A program made the translations under genes and the position numbers. The notes beneath the pieces were generated by a model that saw only the letters and a list, made by a program, of their open reading frames with translations, ran no database searches and had not been told where the DNA came from. 64,000 nt of DNA from Saccharomycodes ludwigii (lineage: Eukaryota; Ascomycota; Saccharomycetes; Saccharomycodales; Saccharomycodaceae): NCBI RefSeq assembly GCF_020623625.1, contig NC_060202.1:1784404-1848403 (forward strand). Direction: 5' to 3'. This document shows, one piece after another, positions 20,943 through 30,277 of the stretch. Numbering within the stretch: the stretch's first letter is position 1; the number at the start of each line of letters is the position of its first letter.

Positions 20943-21620
20943 TGCGTGTATGTTTTTTTTTTTAATTCCTTTCTTTCCTCTCTGGCAATGCTGTAATAAC
21001 TAAATAAATTTCCTTAAATGAATAATAATTTGTATACAATATTGCTAACCGTGAGACGTACTATTCGTTATTATTTGCTGGTGTTAAAAAGAGGGATCAC
21101 TTATTATGTTAGTGAATTTCAGTAAAGATTTCACGAAACATAAAGAAAAATATGGGTAAACTTCCCTTTTTTTTTTTTTTCCTCTCTTTTTATGTTTCTT
21201 TTTTTTCTTTTTTAATTTTTAATTTTTAATTTTTTATTCTTTTGGTTCTCCATTTATATATACTTCAGGGAATGGCTATAATTAATTTGATACATTGGAT
21301 GAAATGGAAGGGGTGCAAAGGAAAGAATTTGGTTCAACAAAGGTGCAAATATTGTATAAATCTATCTCAAATAACTAGGATTTTGTTCTCCAGTATAATC
21401 CACCTCCGGACAAATTATATTCAGAAATAATAAAAGCGGGCAATCTACTTATTTATTTATTTAATAAAAAAATAAAATAAAAAATTGGTGGGGTTTTTAT
21501 TTGCATGTTTATTAGACTTGGGAACCATTTTACGTGTGTTTCTGTGAAACATACCGTATTTTGCTCATTAACATTCTCACGTTCTTTTACGTTAATTAAA
21601 AAAAAAAAAAAAAAAAATAG

Positions 21621-21632
21621 CACGTGCACGTG
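21621..21632. promoter_or_regulatory. tandem CACGTG boxes 4 and 5
   Basis: Two abutting CACGTG hexamers (CACGTGCACGTG), 384-395 bp upstream of the oxidase ATG. Such a directly joined pair is unlikely by chance in this AT-rich DNA. Confidence 0.55.
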
Positions 21633-21846
21633 TCATTTTTATTCTTGGTTAAAACGTCTAAATAAATAGTTAACTGTATACAATTTCATTTTACTTTAGT
21701 ATTTATTCTTTAAGAACCCTTCATCTATAATATGCAACATTCAAAAAAAAAAAGTCACATTGATAACTAAGAATTTCATTAAAAGAAAAAAAAAAAAAAA
21801 AAAAGAAAAAAAAAATATAATGCATTAAATGCTCGAAATGTTCCTG

Positions 21847-21854
21847 TATATAAA
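21847..21854 (+). promoter_or_regulatory. TATA box, multicopper oxidase
   Basis: TATATAAA followed by TAG, about 165 bp upstream of the oxidase ATG, at a usual yeast TATA distance. Confidence 0.55.
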
Positions 21855-22015
21855 TAGTTTCAATAACGTCCTTTTCTTTTTTTTATATAACTCTCTTGAG
21901 GCTGACAACATTTTTCTTATTTTCTCATGTGTTATTATTGCTCAAAATCTTCTCAAAAAAAAAAAAAGAAAAAAAAAAAAATGTAAACAACAGTAAGAAT
22001 AATAGGCGAAAGACA

Positions 22016-24016
22016 ATGGCAGACAGTTCCAATCCGTTCATTAATTTGAATGAATTTGACATCAGTGACAGTGTCACTGACAACAACATAGACAACATAG
22101 TTGAAGAAAAACCTACCTCTTCCTCAAAAAAAGTACTAAAAAGTTTAATTATCTTTACAGTCTTTCTGGCCTTTTTAATTTCTACAATTATGTTTTTGAC
22201 TTTGCAATACCATGATACAAGTAAAAATGGAGCAGATCGTGCAAAGAACACTTTTTTTTCCAAAAAACATTATTTTTATGATTCCGATGCTAATTTTGAC
22301 GACTATGCAAATGTGACAAACGAATGGAGACTAGACACAGGTACTAACTATACCATGAATTTAACTTATTGGAGAAATGACTATGGAACCTCCAAAGAAA
22401 GACATTATTATTTTAACATAACACAACTAACAGTTCAAATGGATAACATCGAAAACGACGAAGATCTAACATCATCTGCCAAAACTAGAAACTTGACCCT
22501 TGTTAATGGGCAATATCCAGCCCCATTAATAGAAGCAAATTCCGGTGATACCATCTATCTACATGTCGTTAATAAACTACCAGACAAGCAGCCAGTTTCT
22601 ATCCATTGTCATGGCCTTTTCTACCCAAATAACCCGTTTGATGACGGCGCTGTTGGCATCAACAGTTGCCCAATACCTTCCGGCTATAACTACACTTATA
22701 AAATTCCTGTCGGCAAAAAACAATGGGGTACATATTGGTACCATTCTCATTGGAGTACGCAGTATGCAGACGGTATTTTTGGACCATTGGTCATTCATTC
22801 AAAGGATGAAGATAATTTGTTAGATGATTATGATGAAGATAGAATAATTCTGGGTAATGATTTTTATCAAAATTTTACAGACACTTATTTAACAGAGTAT
22901 TTGGAATCTGGTAACGAAAATACTGAACCAACCCCTGATGATGGCTTTATTAATGGGATATACACTCAAACAGACTCACAACAAGATCGTTTTGAAAGTT
23001 TATTGTATTTTGATCCAGAAAAAGTGTACAGACTGAGATTAGTAAATGCAGGCTTTTTCTTGCCATTCACATTCTCAATAGACGCACATAAATTAACATT
23101 AGTTGAAGCTGATGGTACAAATATTGTTCCACATGAAGTAGACAATTTTGATATTTCTGTTGGCCAGCGTTATTCCGTCTTTTTAAACTATACTAAAACA
23201 AAGGATCAAAACTATTGGATGCACACCAGATATAATGCATATTGTGTTACTGAAAGTAACCCTAACTTTAATACGGATGTCCATGCTATTGTTTCATATA
23301 CCAACAAATACGAAGAGCCAGAAGATATGCAAAGTTGGTCCTATTATGGTGGTGATCCATTATGTGGAGATCTAGATCAAAACTTGCTTTCCACTTTGGT
23401 TTATGAAACAATCCCATTAAATGCAAATGGTTCGGCAAGGCCCGACGTTAAAGTTGAATTAGATATAGCCTTTATAATTGGTGGGTACCAACTGGATAGA
23501 GGATATTTTAATGATATGACTTGGGTTTCATGGGACAAAAATACTTCAACTATGCATCAATTGATGTTTAATTCTGAAGAGTACAAATGTGATGGCGTCG
23601 AGAATAAATTAAATGAACACACATATGTGTTAAACTTTGATAAGAGAGGTCAAATTGTGGATTTGGTACTAAACAACTATGATGATGGGGCGCACCCCTT
23701 CCATTTGCACGGTTTCAAATTTTGGGTGATTGCATCGAGTGCAACTGGCTCATGGAAGGATAGCTACTATGATGACTTGAGTTTAGGGAAAATTAAATTA
23801 GATAATCCTGTGCTAAGAGATAATTTAAACGTCGGACCATATGGATATGCAGTGATCAGGTTTGTAGTCGATAATCCAGGGGTATTTCCCTTACATTGTC
23901 ATATTGGCTGGCATATAGAAGCTGGATTGCTGTTACAAATTAATGCTTTACAAAGTGAATATTCCCAACTAGAATACGATCCTGAATGGAAAAACATGTG
24001 TGCGCTTGATAACTAG
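22016..24016 (+). CDS. N-terminally membrane-anchored multicopper oxidase
   Basis: A 666-aa protein from the first in-frame ATG. The frame is open 40 codons further up but begins with TTG and includes a poly-Lys stretch from an A-rich leader. Residues 1-40 are polar, about 41-63 (LIIFTVFLAFLISTIMFLTL) form a single membrane span, and the rest is a three-cupredoxin-domain oxidase. All four copper-binding motifs are present: H197-C-H199-G, H243-S-H245, H560-PF-H563-L-H565-G, and H627-C-H629-IGW-H633-IEAGL. Thus type 1 and trinuclear sites look intact, with Leu at the usual axial position. It ends shortly after motif 4 with no C-terminal membrane span, unlike Fet3/Fet5, whose anchor is C-terminal. 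It is probably a type II protein with the oxidase domain outside the cytosol. The substrate (Fe2+, Cu+ or phenolics) is not readable. It is divergent from the phosphatase across a CACGTG-rich spacer. Confidence 0.9.
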   Translation: MADSSNPFINLNEFDISDSVTDNNIDNIVEEKPTSSSKKVLKSLIIFTVFLAFLISTIMFLTLQYHDTSKNGADRAKNTFFSKKHYFYDSDANFDDYANVTNEWRLDTGTNYTMNLTYWRNDYGTSKERHYYFNITQLTVQMDNIENDEDLTSSAKTRNLTLVNGQYPAPLIEANSGDTIYLHVVNKLPDKQPVSIHCHGLFYPNNPFDDGAVGINSCPIPSGYNYTYKIPVGKKQWGTYWYHSHWSTQYADGIFGPLVIHSKDEDNLLDDYDEDRIILGNDFYQNFTDTYLTEYLESGNENTEPTPDDGFINGIYTQTDSQQDRFESLLYFDPEKVYRLRLVNAGFFLPFTFSIDAHKLTLVEADGTNIVPHEVDNFDISVGQRYSVFLNYTKTKDQNYWMHTRYNAYCVTESNPNFNTDVHAIVSYTNKYEEPEDMQSWSYYGGDPLCGDLDQNLLSTLVYETIPLNANGSARPDVKVELDIAFIIGGYQLDRGYFNDMTWVSWDKNTSTMHQLMFNSEEYKCDGVENKLNEHTYVLNFDKRGQIVDLVLNNYDDGAHPFHLHGFKFWVIASSATGSWKDSYYDDLSLGKIKLDNPVLRDNLNVGPYGYAVIRFVVDNPGVFPLHCHIGWHIEAGLLLQINALQSEYSQLEYDPEWKNMCALDN

Positions 24017-24911
24017 CTAAGTTTTTAGGATGAAATCTATATATTTATAAATGAAAAAAAAAAAAGGAAAAGTAAAAATTTGTACTTCTTGCCGTTGAAA
24101 AAATAAATGTACAGGTGTGTATTTTCTATGTAATTAGTGTACGTCATATGCTTAATTATTCTTTTTTTTATCTTTGCTATATATCAATACAACTTACTTA
24201 CAAGATATATATATATATAGACTATTACAGATTGTCTCTTTACATAAGCTATGGAAACCAAGGTGGATGTTTACATCGGTAAGTGTATTACATAATATGA
24301 ATAATTCTATTTACCAACCATGTCAGCTATTTTTTTAACATTCACAACTTCTTTTCGATTTATGAACCGACTTTCCACAAAAAGGAAGTTATTCGTACTC
24401 TCAAATGTACAAGGTCTTAATTGATTGAAAATTTTATAAAAACTGCAAATCCAACAATACACATTTGTAGCAGTCATATAATAAATAACTGCCAGCAACT
24501 ACAAACGTGAACAGATTTTTCATAGTAAATAGTGTTTCTTTTTTTTTTTTTTCATGTAAAGTTCAAAATGTATTCATGTATATCACCAGATTATTAAAAA
24601 AAAAAAAAAAAAAAAAAATATTCATTTGCTTTGAATTTCTTTAAATATGTAACATTTAAACATAATTTCCCCTCTGATGTTTTACATTTTAGGTGAAAAT
24701 GAAAATATATAAATCAAATGTCCTTTTTTGTTTTTAGATATCATCCCTTCTTTTATCATTTTTCTCACTTACTTGACATTTTTTCCCTTATTTTTTTAAT
24801 AATAAACCGAAAAATTATCGAAAACTAAGTACGAAAATTAATTTTTCTATACTACTGAATCACATCCACTTATATACAATTAGAAAAGTGAAAAAAAAAA
24901 AAAAAAAAAAA
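24017..24911. other. oxidase-aminotransferase spacer
   Basis: About 0.9 kb of AT-rich DNA with A/T tracts (24541-24552, 24596-24618) and a TA run (24207-24220). No supported gene. The aminotransferase frame is open back to a GTG at 24888 through a poly-A leader, which is not used as a start. Confidence 0.6.
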
Positions 24912-26060
24912 ATGCCTCACCAAGAAGATTTTGAAGTTGAACGTTACATGGATGACCATGAAAATATAGTTGAATACAATATAGCTGAAACCTGTTGTAG
25001 TTCATTATCATTAAATGAAGTAGCTGAGATATCTGGTAACAAGTTTGAATTTGATTATAATATGAAATTTGTTTACGGTGCTATTAAAGGTAGTGATAGG
25101 TTGCGTAGTTTGATAGCTAAAATGTATTCTGAAGACGGCATTAGCCTTGACAAAGACAATGTTTTGATCACAAATGGTGCGATTGGCGCTAACTTTCTGG
25201 TTGCCTATGCTTTAGCAGGTCCAGGGGATCATATAATTTCTGTTGCTCCAACCTATCAGCAATTGTTCAGTGTTCCAAAAATGTTTGGTGCAGAAGTTTC
25301 GTTATTGCAATTAAAGGAGGAAGATGGGTTCACACCTAATTTAAATGACTTGAAAGGATTGATTAGACCAAACACAAAATATATTATAATCAACAATCCT
25401 AACAATCCTTTGGGCAGTGTTATCGAGAATTCTTTGTTGAAAAAAATTGTTGACATTGCTAGACTGCATGATATCCATATTTTATGCGATGAGGTTTATA
25501 GACCATTGTTTCATTCTTGCGAAACTCCCTTTTCCATTACTTCAATTTACGGCAAAGGAATATCTACTTGCTCTATGTCAAAAGCTTTTTCTATGGCTGG
25601 AACAAGATTAGGTTGGATTGTTTCTCAGGACAAAAGTTTGCTAAGTGCTTGTGCAAGCAGAAGAGATTACAATACTATATCGATTTCGGTGATTGATGAT
25701 TATATAGCCACTTATGTTTTATCCAATAAGGATGCAATTTTAAAACATAATATAGAATTATGTAGGGGAAATTTAGAGTTTTTAACTAACTGGATTGACG
25801 ATAACAAAGACATTGTTGAGTTTTACAATGTTCCAAGGGGTGGATCGGTTTGTTTGGTTAAGTTGAAAAATATTCCTAACTGTTATGATTTCTCGAGTTG
25901 GTTGGCTAAAACTTGTAAAGTTTTGGTTGTTCCTGGTATAACTTTTGGTGTACCAGGAACTATTCGTATTGGTTATGGTAATGCAAGAAAAGACTTGGAG
26001 GCTGCATTACCTATTTTATCAAAGGCTATTAAAAAGTGGCAAAACTTAAATAGAAGTTAG
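24912..26060 (+). CDS. PLP-dependent class I/II aminotransferase
   Basis: A 382-aa fold-type I PLP enzyme; the start is the first ATG after a poly-A leader. Motifs seen are NNPNNPLG (161-168, the Asn that touches PLP), CDEVY (192-196, the Asp that binds the pyridine nitrogen and the Tyr that binds its hydroxyl), SMSKAFSMAGTRLGW with the Schiff-base Lys224, and the substrate-carboxylate Arg in TIRIGYGNA near the C-terminus. Length and order are normal for aspartate aminotransferase-like enzymes. The substrate is not identifiable. It does not look like the common yeast Aat, Aro8/9, Bna3 or Alt enzymes, and resembles bacterial-type class I aminotransferases more. It lies in the subtelomeric nutrient segment near THI5, but a shared pathway is not shown. 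Confidence 0.88.
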   Translation: MPHQEDFEVERYMDDHENIVEYNIAETCCSSLSLNEVAEISGNKFEFDYNMKFVYGAIKGSDRLRSLIAKMYSEDGISLDKDNVLITNGAIGANFLVAYALAGPGDHIISVAPTYQQLFSVPKMFGAEVSLLQLKEEDGFTPNLNDLKGLIRPNTKYIIINNPNNPLGSVIENSLLKKIVDIARLHDIHILCDEVYRPLFHSCETPFSITSIYGKGISTCSMSKAFSMAGTRLGWIVSQDKSLLSACASRRDYNTISISVIDDYIATYVLSNKDAILKHNIELCRGNLEFLTNWIDDNKDIVEFYNVPRGGSVCLVKLKNIPNCYDFSSWLAKTCKVLVVPGITFGVPGTIRIGYGNARKDLEAALPILSKAIKKWQNLNRS

Positions 26061-26886
26061 AATTATGTATGTTAATGGTGCGATTGGTATATATTTTGAG
26101 TATCATGTATCCTAGTAATAATATGCGTAATTTTTTGTTGATTTAATAAAGTTTTTAAACTTTTTTATTTATTAATTTGTAATCACATTATATTGAATAA
26201 ATAGTTCACCTAGTTGGCAAATGGGATTATTCATGTTATGTGATATACCTACTGATGTGAGCATACACCATCTTAATTTTTTTAACTTATGTGAGGAGGC
26301 CACTCATATAATTTATACATATCTTTATATATCTTATAAATAAATAGTGTTATATATAATATTAAAAAAAAAAAAAAAAAAAAAGAACATTTAAGCATAT
26401 GATGTACAATAATTATATAGATAATGTGCAGCTGTACATTTATTTTCCCAACTGAAAGAAGTATAAATTTTTTTTCAAAAAAATAAATATATATATTAAT
26501 AAAATATTATTAGCGTATATTAAAAGAAAGGCTCATCAAACTGCTTTCCATTATCAAACAAAAAAAATGTAGCATATAACGCAAGATAGCCGAAACACAT
26601 CATATTTTAAGTTGTATAACCGCGCATATAAATTAAATCACACTAATTGTTCACCTACATTTATAATATCCGGGGTCATACAATGGATATTATTTCTTTT
26701 GTTCTAGCTATGTCAAATCTATCTTTTAATGAACGTTTAGATATTTGACGATATATATATATATATACAACATGGTCAACGAATAGCTTTGAAGTTTGTG
26801 TTAAATATAATAATAGTTGATATTTCCTTTTCTTTTCTTCTATATTTAATGGTTATGTATAGGAAAAACGAAAAACTAACAATTGG
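26061..26886. other. aminotransferase-NDH2 spacer
   Basis: A 0.83-kb AT-rich spacer with an A20-class tract (about 26364-26384) and a TATATATATATATA run (26752-26766) about 120-135 bp upstream of the next ATG, a likely TATA element. No ORF is supported. Confidence 0.55.
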
Positions 26887-28158
26887 ATGACTGTAGATAA
26901 ATCTCGGCCAAGTGTTTTGATCTTAGGGACCGGTTTCGGTTCTGTAGGGGTTTTGCAAAATATAAACACTGAAAAGTTTAATATTACTGTAATCTCACCA
27001 AGAGACTATTTTTTATTCACACCTTTATTGACTTCTACTACCTATGGACATCTTAGAGATGACAGTATCAGTTTTGACTTTAGTTATTTCCTGAAAGACA
27101 AGTCTGTTCATTATATTAAAGATAAGGTGATCAAAATAAATCAAAAGTCAAATAAAGTTATTGTTTCCACTGGAGACACATATGATTATGATTATTTGAT
27201 TATTGCTGTTGGTACCACGACAAATACGTTTTCAATTCCAGGTGTTGAAGAACACGCTTTTTTTATGAGAGATTTGAAAAATACTCAAGAAATTAAAAGG
27301 CACGTTCGAGAAGTCTTTTGTTCCATTGATCGTAATACAACAAAAGAAAGTTTGCTACAAAAATTGGCGTTTGTTGTTATTGGAGGAGGACCTACTGGTG
27401 TAGAAGTAGCTGGTGAGTTCCAAGATTGGTTTCAAGGTGAGGTTTCTAAAAAATATCCAAAATTAATGAATTATTGTTCAGTGACATTGATTCACAATGG
27501 GCCATATTTATTAAATAATTTTATTACGGAAACTTCTAAAGACTTATGTTACCGTACAGAACAATGCCTACAAAACAACAATGTTAATGTCGAATTGAAT
27601 ACCATAGTTTTAAAAATTATTGATGATAAACAATGTTTAGTTAAAAATACGAATACCAACCGAGAAACAATTTTAAACTATGGCACCTTGATTTGGTGTG
27701 CAGGTAGTGAAAAAACATCATTGGTGAAAGATCTGTGCAAACAATTAGACAAGTATCAGCATGAAACAAGGGGTTTAAATGTTGACGATAAGTTTACTGT
27801 CTTAGGTACTAATAATATATATGCTATTGGAGATAGTATATATAGTGCTGAATTACCACCGAAGGCTTCTTCCGCCATGAAAGCTGGTTCATATTTGGCA
27901 CAAGAAATTTTCAACAAGGGATTCTTTGGTCCGGAAAAAAAAAATTATGAGCCAATGAAAATTAAGAAAAGAAATGGAAATTTAACTTACGTTACCAAAG
28001 GTTTGACTGTTGTAGAAAGCGGTGAAATCAAAGATATCTCATTTTATTATACTCTAAGACGTAGGTATGTTTATTTTTCGTCTCTTCCAACGTTCAAGAC
28101 AAAAATATTGTTGTTGGCTAACTGGTTAGGTCTTTTGTGTTCAAAAGTGTTTAATTAG
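26887..28158 (+). CDS. type II NADH dehydrogenase-like flavoprotein, shortened
   Basis: A 423-aa pyridine-nucleotide disulfide oxidoreductase-fold protein of the NDH-2 (Nde/Ndi) group. The FAD site LGTGFGSVG lies at residues 13-21, the NAD(P)H site VIGGGPTGVEVAGE near 164-177, and the second FAD contact NNIYAIGDS near 310. PLLTSTTYGHL matches the family's PLL-STT-G-L signature. Known yeast Ndi1/Nde1 are 513-560 aa. This one starts almost directly at the FAD fold, with no mitochondrial presequence visible, and has a shortened C-terminal membrane-binding part (though TLRRRYVYFSSLP..FKTKILLLANWLG keeps its pattern). It may be a cytosolic or relocated NADH:acceptor oxidoreductase, or a degenerating paralogue. 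The ATG at 26887 is the first in frame. Confidence 0.85.
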   Translation: MTVDKSRPSVLILGTGFGSVGVLQNINTEKFNITVISPRDYFLFTPLLTSTTYGHLRDDSISFDFSYFLKDKSVHYIKDKVIKINQKSNKVIVSTGDTYDYDYLIIAVGTTTNTFSIPGVEEHAFFMRDLKNTQEIKRHVREVFCSIDRNTTKESLLQKLAFVVIGGGPTGVEVAGEFQDWFQGEVSKKYPKLMNYCSVTLIHNGPYLLNNFITETSKDLCYRTEQCLQNNNVNVELNTIVLKIIDDKQCLVKNTNTNRETILNYGTLIWCAGSEKTSLVKDLCKQLDKYQHETRGLNVDDKFTVLGTNNIYAIGDSIYSAELPPKASSAMKAGSYLAQEIFNKGFFGPEKKNYEPMKIKKRNGNLTYVTKGLTVVESGEIKDISFYYTLRRRYVYFSSLPTFKTKILLLANWLGLLCSKVFN

Positions 28159-28549
28159 TACCATTTGGTATTAGAAATTCGAATAATTTTTAACTATTTT
28201 ATTAAACTTCTCTATATAAAATTGAACAACTTGGTAATGAAGTGGGTTGTAATCGTTTAAAAAAAAAAAAAATATTTCCCAAAGAAAGTAATTTTATTTT
28301 GCGGTAAAAGTTTTTGACAAGATTTATTTTCAGAATATTGTGGCGTCTTAGATAGTTTTAAAATAATATTCAAAAACAGTGTGATACTTCCTGAGTAGTA
28401 TTTAGTAGTGTTTAAGCGATAAACTTTCACGTTATATCATGAAACTTTCCATTAATATATCAAAAAGTCCTGTATAAATTTTATGATATTGTAATAATAT
28501 TAAAATTTCGAAGAAAAATTTTCATTCGCGTTATAATATTCAGGTTTTA

Positions 28550-28753
28550 TTAAAAGTGCTGGAATAATTCGTTGTTCGGGTTGTTACCCGGAGTCGAGTT
28601 ATTTCTTTGTTCTACTGGAACTGCTATATTAGGTTCTTTACTCATATTACCGATGATATTGTTAATGTTTCCTATCCTCTCTCGGTCAACAACCTCTATA
28701 ATACTCTCATCATTAAATGCGTCTCCTGTTTTGTATGTAATGATATATAGACG
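28550..28753 (-). pseudogene. possible gene relic, C-terminal fragment
   Basis: A 67-codon stretch open on the minus strand and ending in TAA. It reads like coding sequence: charged and Asn/Pro-rich, e.g. DAFNDESIIEVVDRERIGN, then VPVEQRNNSTPGNNPNNELF. Immediately upstream the frame is closed by TAA, but neighbouring frames continue with similar Asn-rich, protein-like sequence (SDIHSNNIENKDAI). This suggests a decayed gene with frameshifts. Local base composition is less AT-rich than the flanks. I do not recognise the family. Confidence 0.3.
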
Positions 28754-29153
28754 TTATTTATATTGCGTCCTTATTCTCGATATTATTACTATGTATATCG
28801 CTAGTATAATGTTCTTGCAGCGGGTTTGAATTTCATACGGTGTGCGTATGTTCTAACAAAAAAGATCATAATATTATGTGATACAATTTTTGTATTTTTT
28901 TTTCTGCACTTAACAAACAAAAAAAAAAGGAAATAAAAAATAAAAAATATTTTCATTTTATACATTTGAATAATGAACTGTAACTTTTTAACAAAAATAG
29001 TTAAAAAATTTCAAGAAAAAGACAGCAATTCATAAAAATGATTGGTCAAAAAGGTTAAATTTCTTAGGAATTATATCTTGAGTCTTTTTATTTTTTTCAA
29101 TACTTCTACTCAACAGGGGAGGAAATGAACAAATAAAAATGTAAAATGAAACG

Positions 29154-29161
29154 TATATAAA
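29154..29161 (+). promoter_or_regulatory. TATA box, THI5
   Basis: TATATAAA about 90 bp upstream of the THI5 ATG. The leader between them is pyrimidine- then A-rich, as in strongly expressed yeast genes. Confidence 0.6.
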
Positions 29162-29248
29162 GGCCATGGATAATTATCATCAAGATATTTGTTTTTCTTT
29201 CCTTTCCTTTCCTTTCTAAAAACACAAAGATCAACAAACAAGAACAAA

Positions 29249-30277
29249 ATGTCCACTGATAAAATCACCTTTTTACTTAACTGGCAAGCTGCTGCATACC
29301 ACATTCCAATTTATTTGGCTCAAACCAAGGGATACTTCAAAGAGCAAGGCTTAGATATTGCTATTTTGGAACCAAGCAATCCATCCGATGTAACTGAATT
29401 AATTGGGTCTGGTAAAGTCGACATGGGTTTGAAAGCTATGATTCACACTTTGGCCGCTAAAGCTAGAGGGTTCCCTGTTACTTCTGTTGCCTCTTTGTTA
29501 GACGAACCATTCACTGGGTTATTGTACTTGAAAGGCAGCGGTATCACTGAAGATTTCCAATCTTTGAAGGGTAAAAAGATTGGTTATGTTGGTGAATTTG
29601 GTAAGATCCAATTGGACGAATTGACCAAGCATTATGGTATGACACCAAACGACTACACTGCTGTTAGATGTGGTATGAATGTTGCCAAATATATCATCGA
29701 GGGCAAGATTCATGCTGGTATTGGTATTGAATGTATTCAACAAGTGGAATTGGAAGAATACTGCAAAAAGCATGGCAGACCAGTTACTGATGTTCAAATG
29801 TTGAGAATTGACAAGTTGGCTTGTTTGGGTTGTTGCTGTTTCTGTACTATTTTGTACATTTGTAATGATGAGTTTTTGGCCAAGAATGGAGACAAAGTTA
29901 GAAAGTTTTTGATTGCCATTAAAAAGGCCACTGACGATGTTTTGAACCACCCAGAACAATCTTGGGCTACATATACAGATTTGAAGCCACAATTGAATAC
30001 TGATTTGGCTTACAAACAATACCAAAGATGTTTTGCTTACTTTTCCAGTTCTTTGTACAATGTGCATCGTGATTGGAAAAAAGTTACTGGGTACGGTAAG
30101 AGATTGGAGATTTTGCCATTGGATTACAAGTCCAATTACACCAATGAATATTTGTCATGGCCAGAACCCAACGAAGTGGAAGACCCATTAGAAGCCCAAA
30201 GATTGATGGGTATTCACCAAGAAAAATGCAGAGAAGAGGGGTCTTTCAAGAGATTAGTTGTTCCATTGAAACATTGA
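29249..30277 (+). CDS. THI5: HMP-phosphate synthase (thiamine pyrimidine), Thi5 family
   Basis: A 342-aa protein from the first in-frame ATG (the 20 open codons upstream start at TTG); S. cerevisiae Thi5 is 340 aa. It makes the thiamine pyrimidine precursor HMP-P from PLP and a histidine of the enzyme itself, so it is a single-turnover enzyme. Lys62 (PLP-binding) and the donor His66 are in [14 protein letters not shown]; the iron-related CCCFC motif is at 195-199; [15 protein letters not shown] is conserved. The family segment written LNWQPTPYHIP in S. cerevisiae reads [11 protein letters not shown] here. The gene has a biased, less AT-rich codon use than its neighbours, as expected for a highly induced enzyme. 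Subtelomeric THI5 copies are also usual in S. cerevisiae. Expression is expected to be repressed by thiamine, though no site was identified. Confidence 0.97.
   Translation: MSTDKITFLLNWQAAAYHIPIYLAQTKGYFKEQGLDIAILEPSNPSDVTELIGSGKVDMGLKAMIHTLAAKARGFPVTSVASLLDEPFTGLLYLKGSGITEDFQSLKGKKIGYVGEFGKIQLDELTKHYGMTPNDYTAVRCGMNVAKYIIEGKIHAGIGIECIQQVELEEYCKKHGRPVTDVQMLRIDKLACLGCCCFCTILYICNDEFLAKNGDKVRKFLIAIKKATDDVLNHPEQSWATYTDLKPQLNTDLAYKQYQRCFAYFSSSLYNVHRDWKKVTGYGKRLEILPLDYKSNYTNEYLSWPEPNEVEDPLEAQRLMGIHQEKCREEGSFKRLVVPLKH

Larger units (their letters stand above)
20369..22015. other. divergent promoter region, phosphatase / multicopper oxidase
   Basis: A 1.65-kb spacer between divergent genes. It carries five CACGTG boxes (20641, 20701, 20937, 21621, 21627), TATA-like runs at 20534-20551 (phosphatase side) and 21847-21854 (oxidase side), and A/T tracts. 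A plus-strand frame at 21242-21430 is short, without support, and not called. Confidence 0.7.
28159..29248. other. NDH2-THI5 spacer with relic frame and THI5 promoter
   Basis: A 1.09-kb spacer. It contains a minus-strand relic frame (28550-28753), A/T tracts, and a TATATAAA (29154-29161) before THI5. The plus-strand frame over the same interval starts at TTG and looks like a shadow of the relic. Confidence 0.6.

Noticed and set aside
21896-22015. N-terminal extension of the multicopper oxidase looking like a signal anchor plus poly-Lys
   Set aside because: Begins with TTG and contains no ATG; the poly-Lys is an A-rich leader. The first ATG is at 22016.
24251-24290. Short ATG frame followed by GGTAAGTGT, like an exon with a 5' splice site
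   Set aside because: No branch site or downstream exon with a recognisable product was found.
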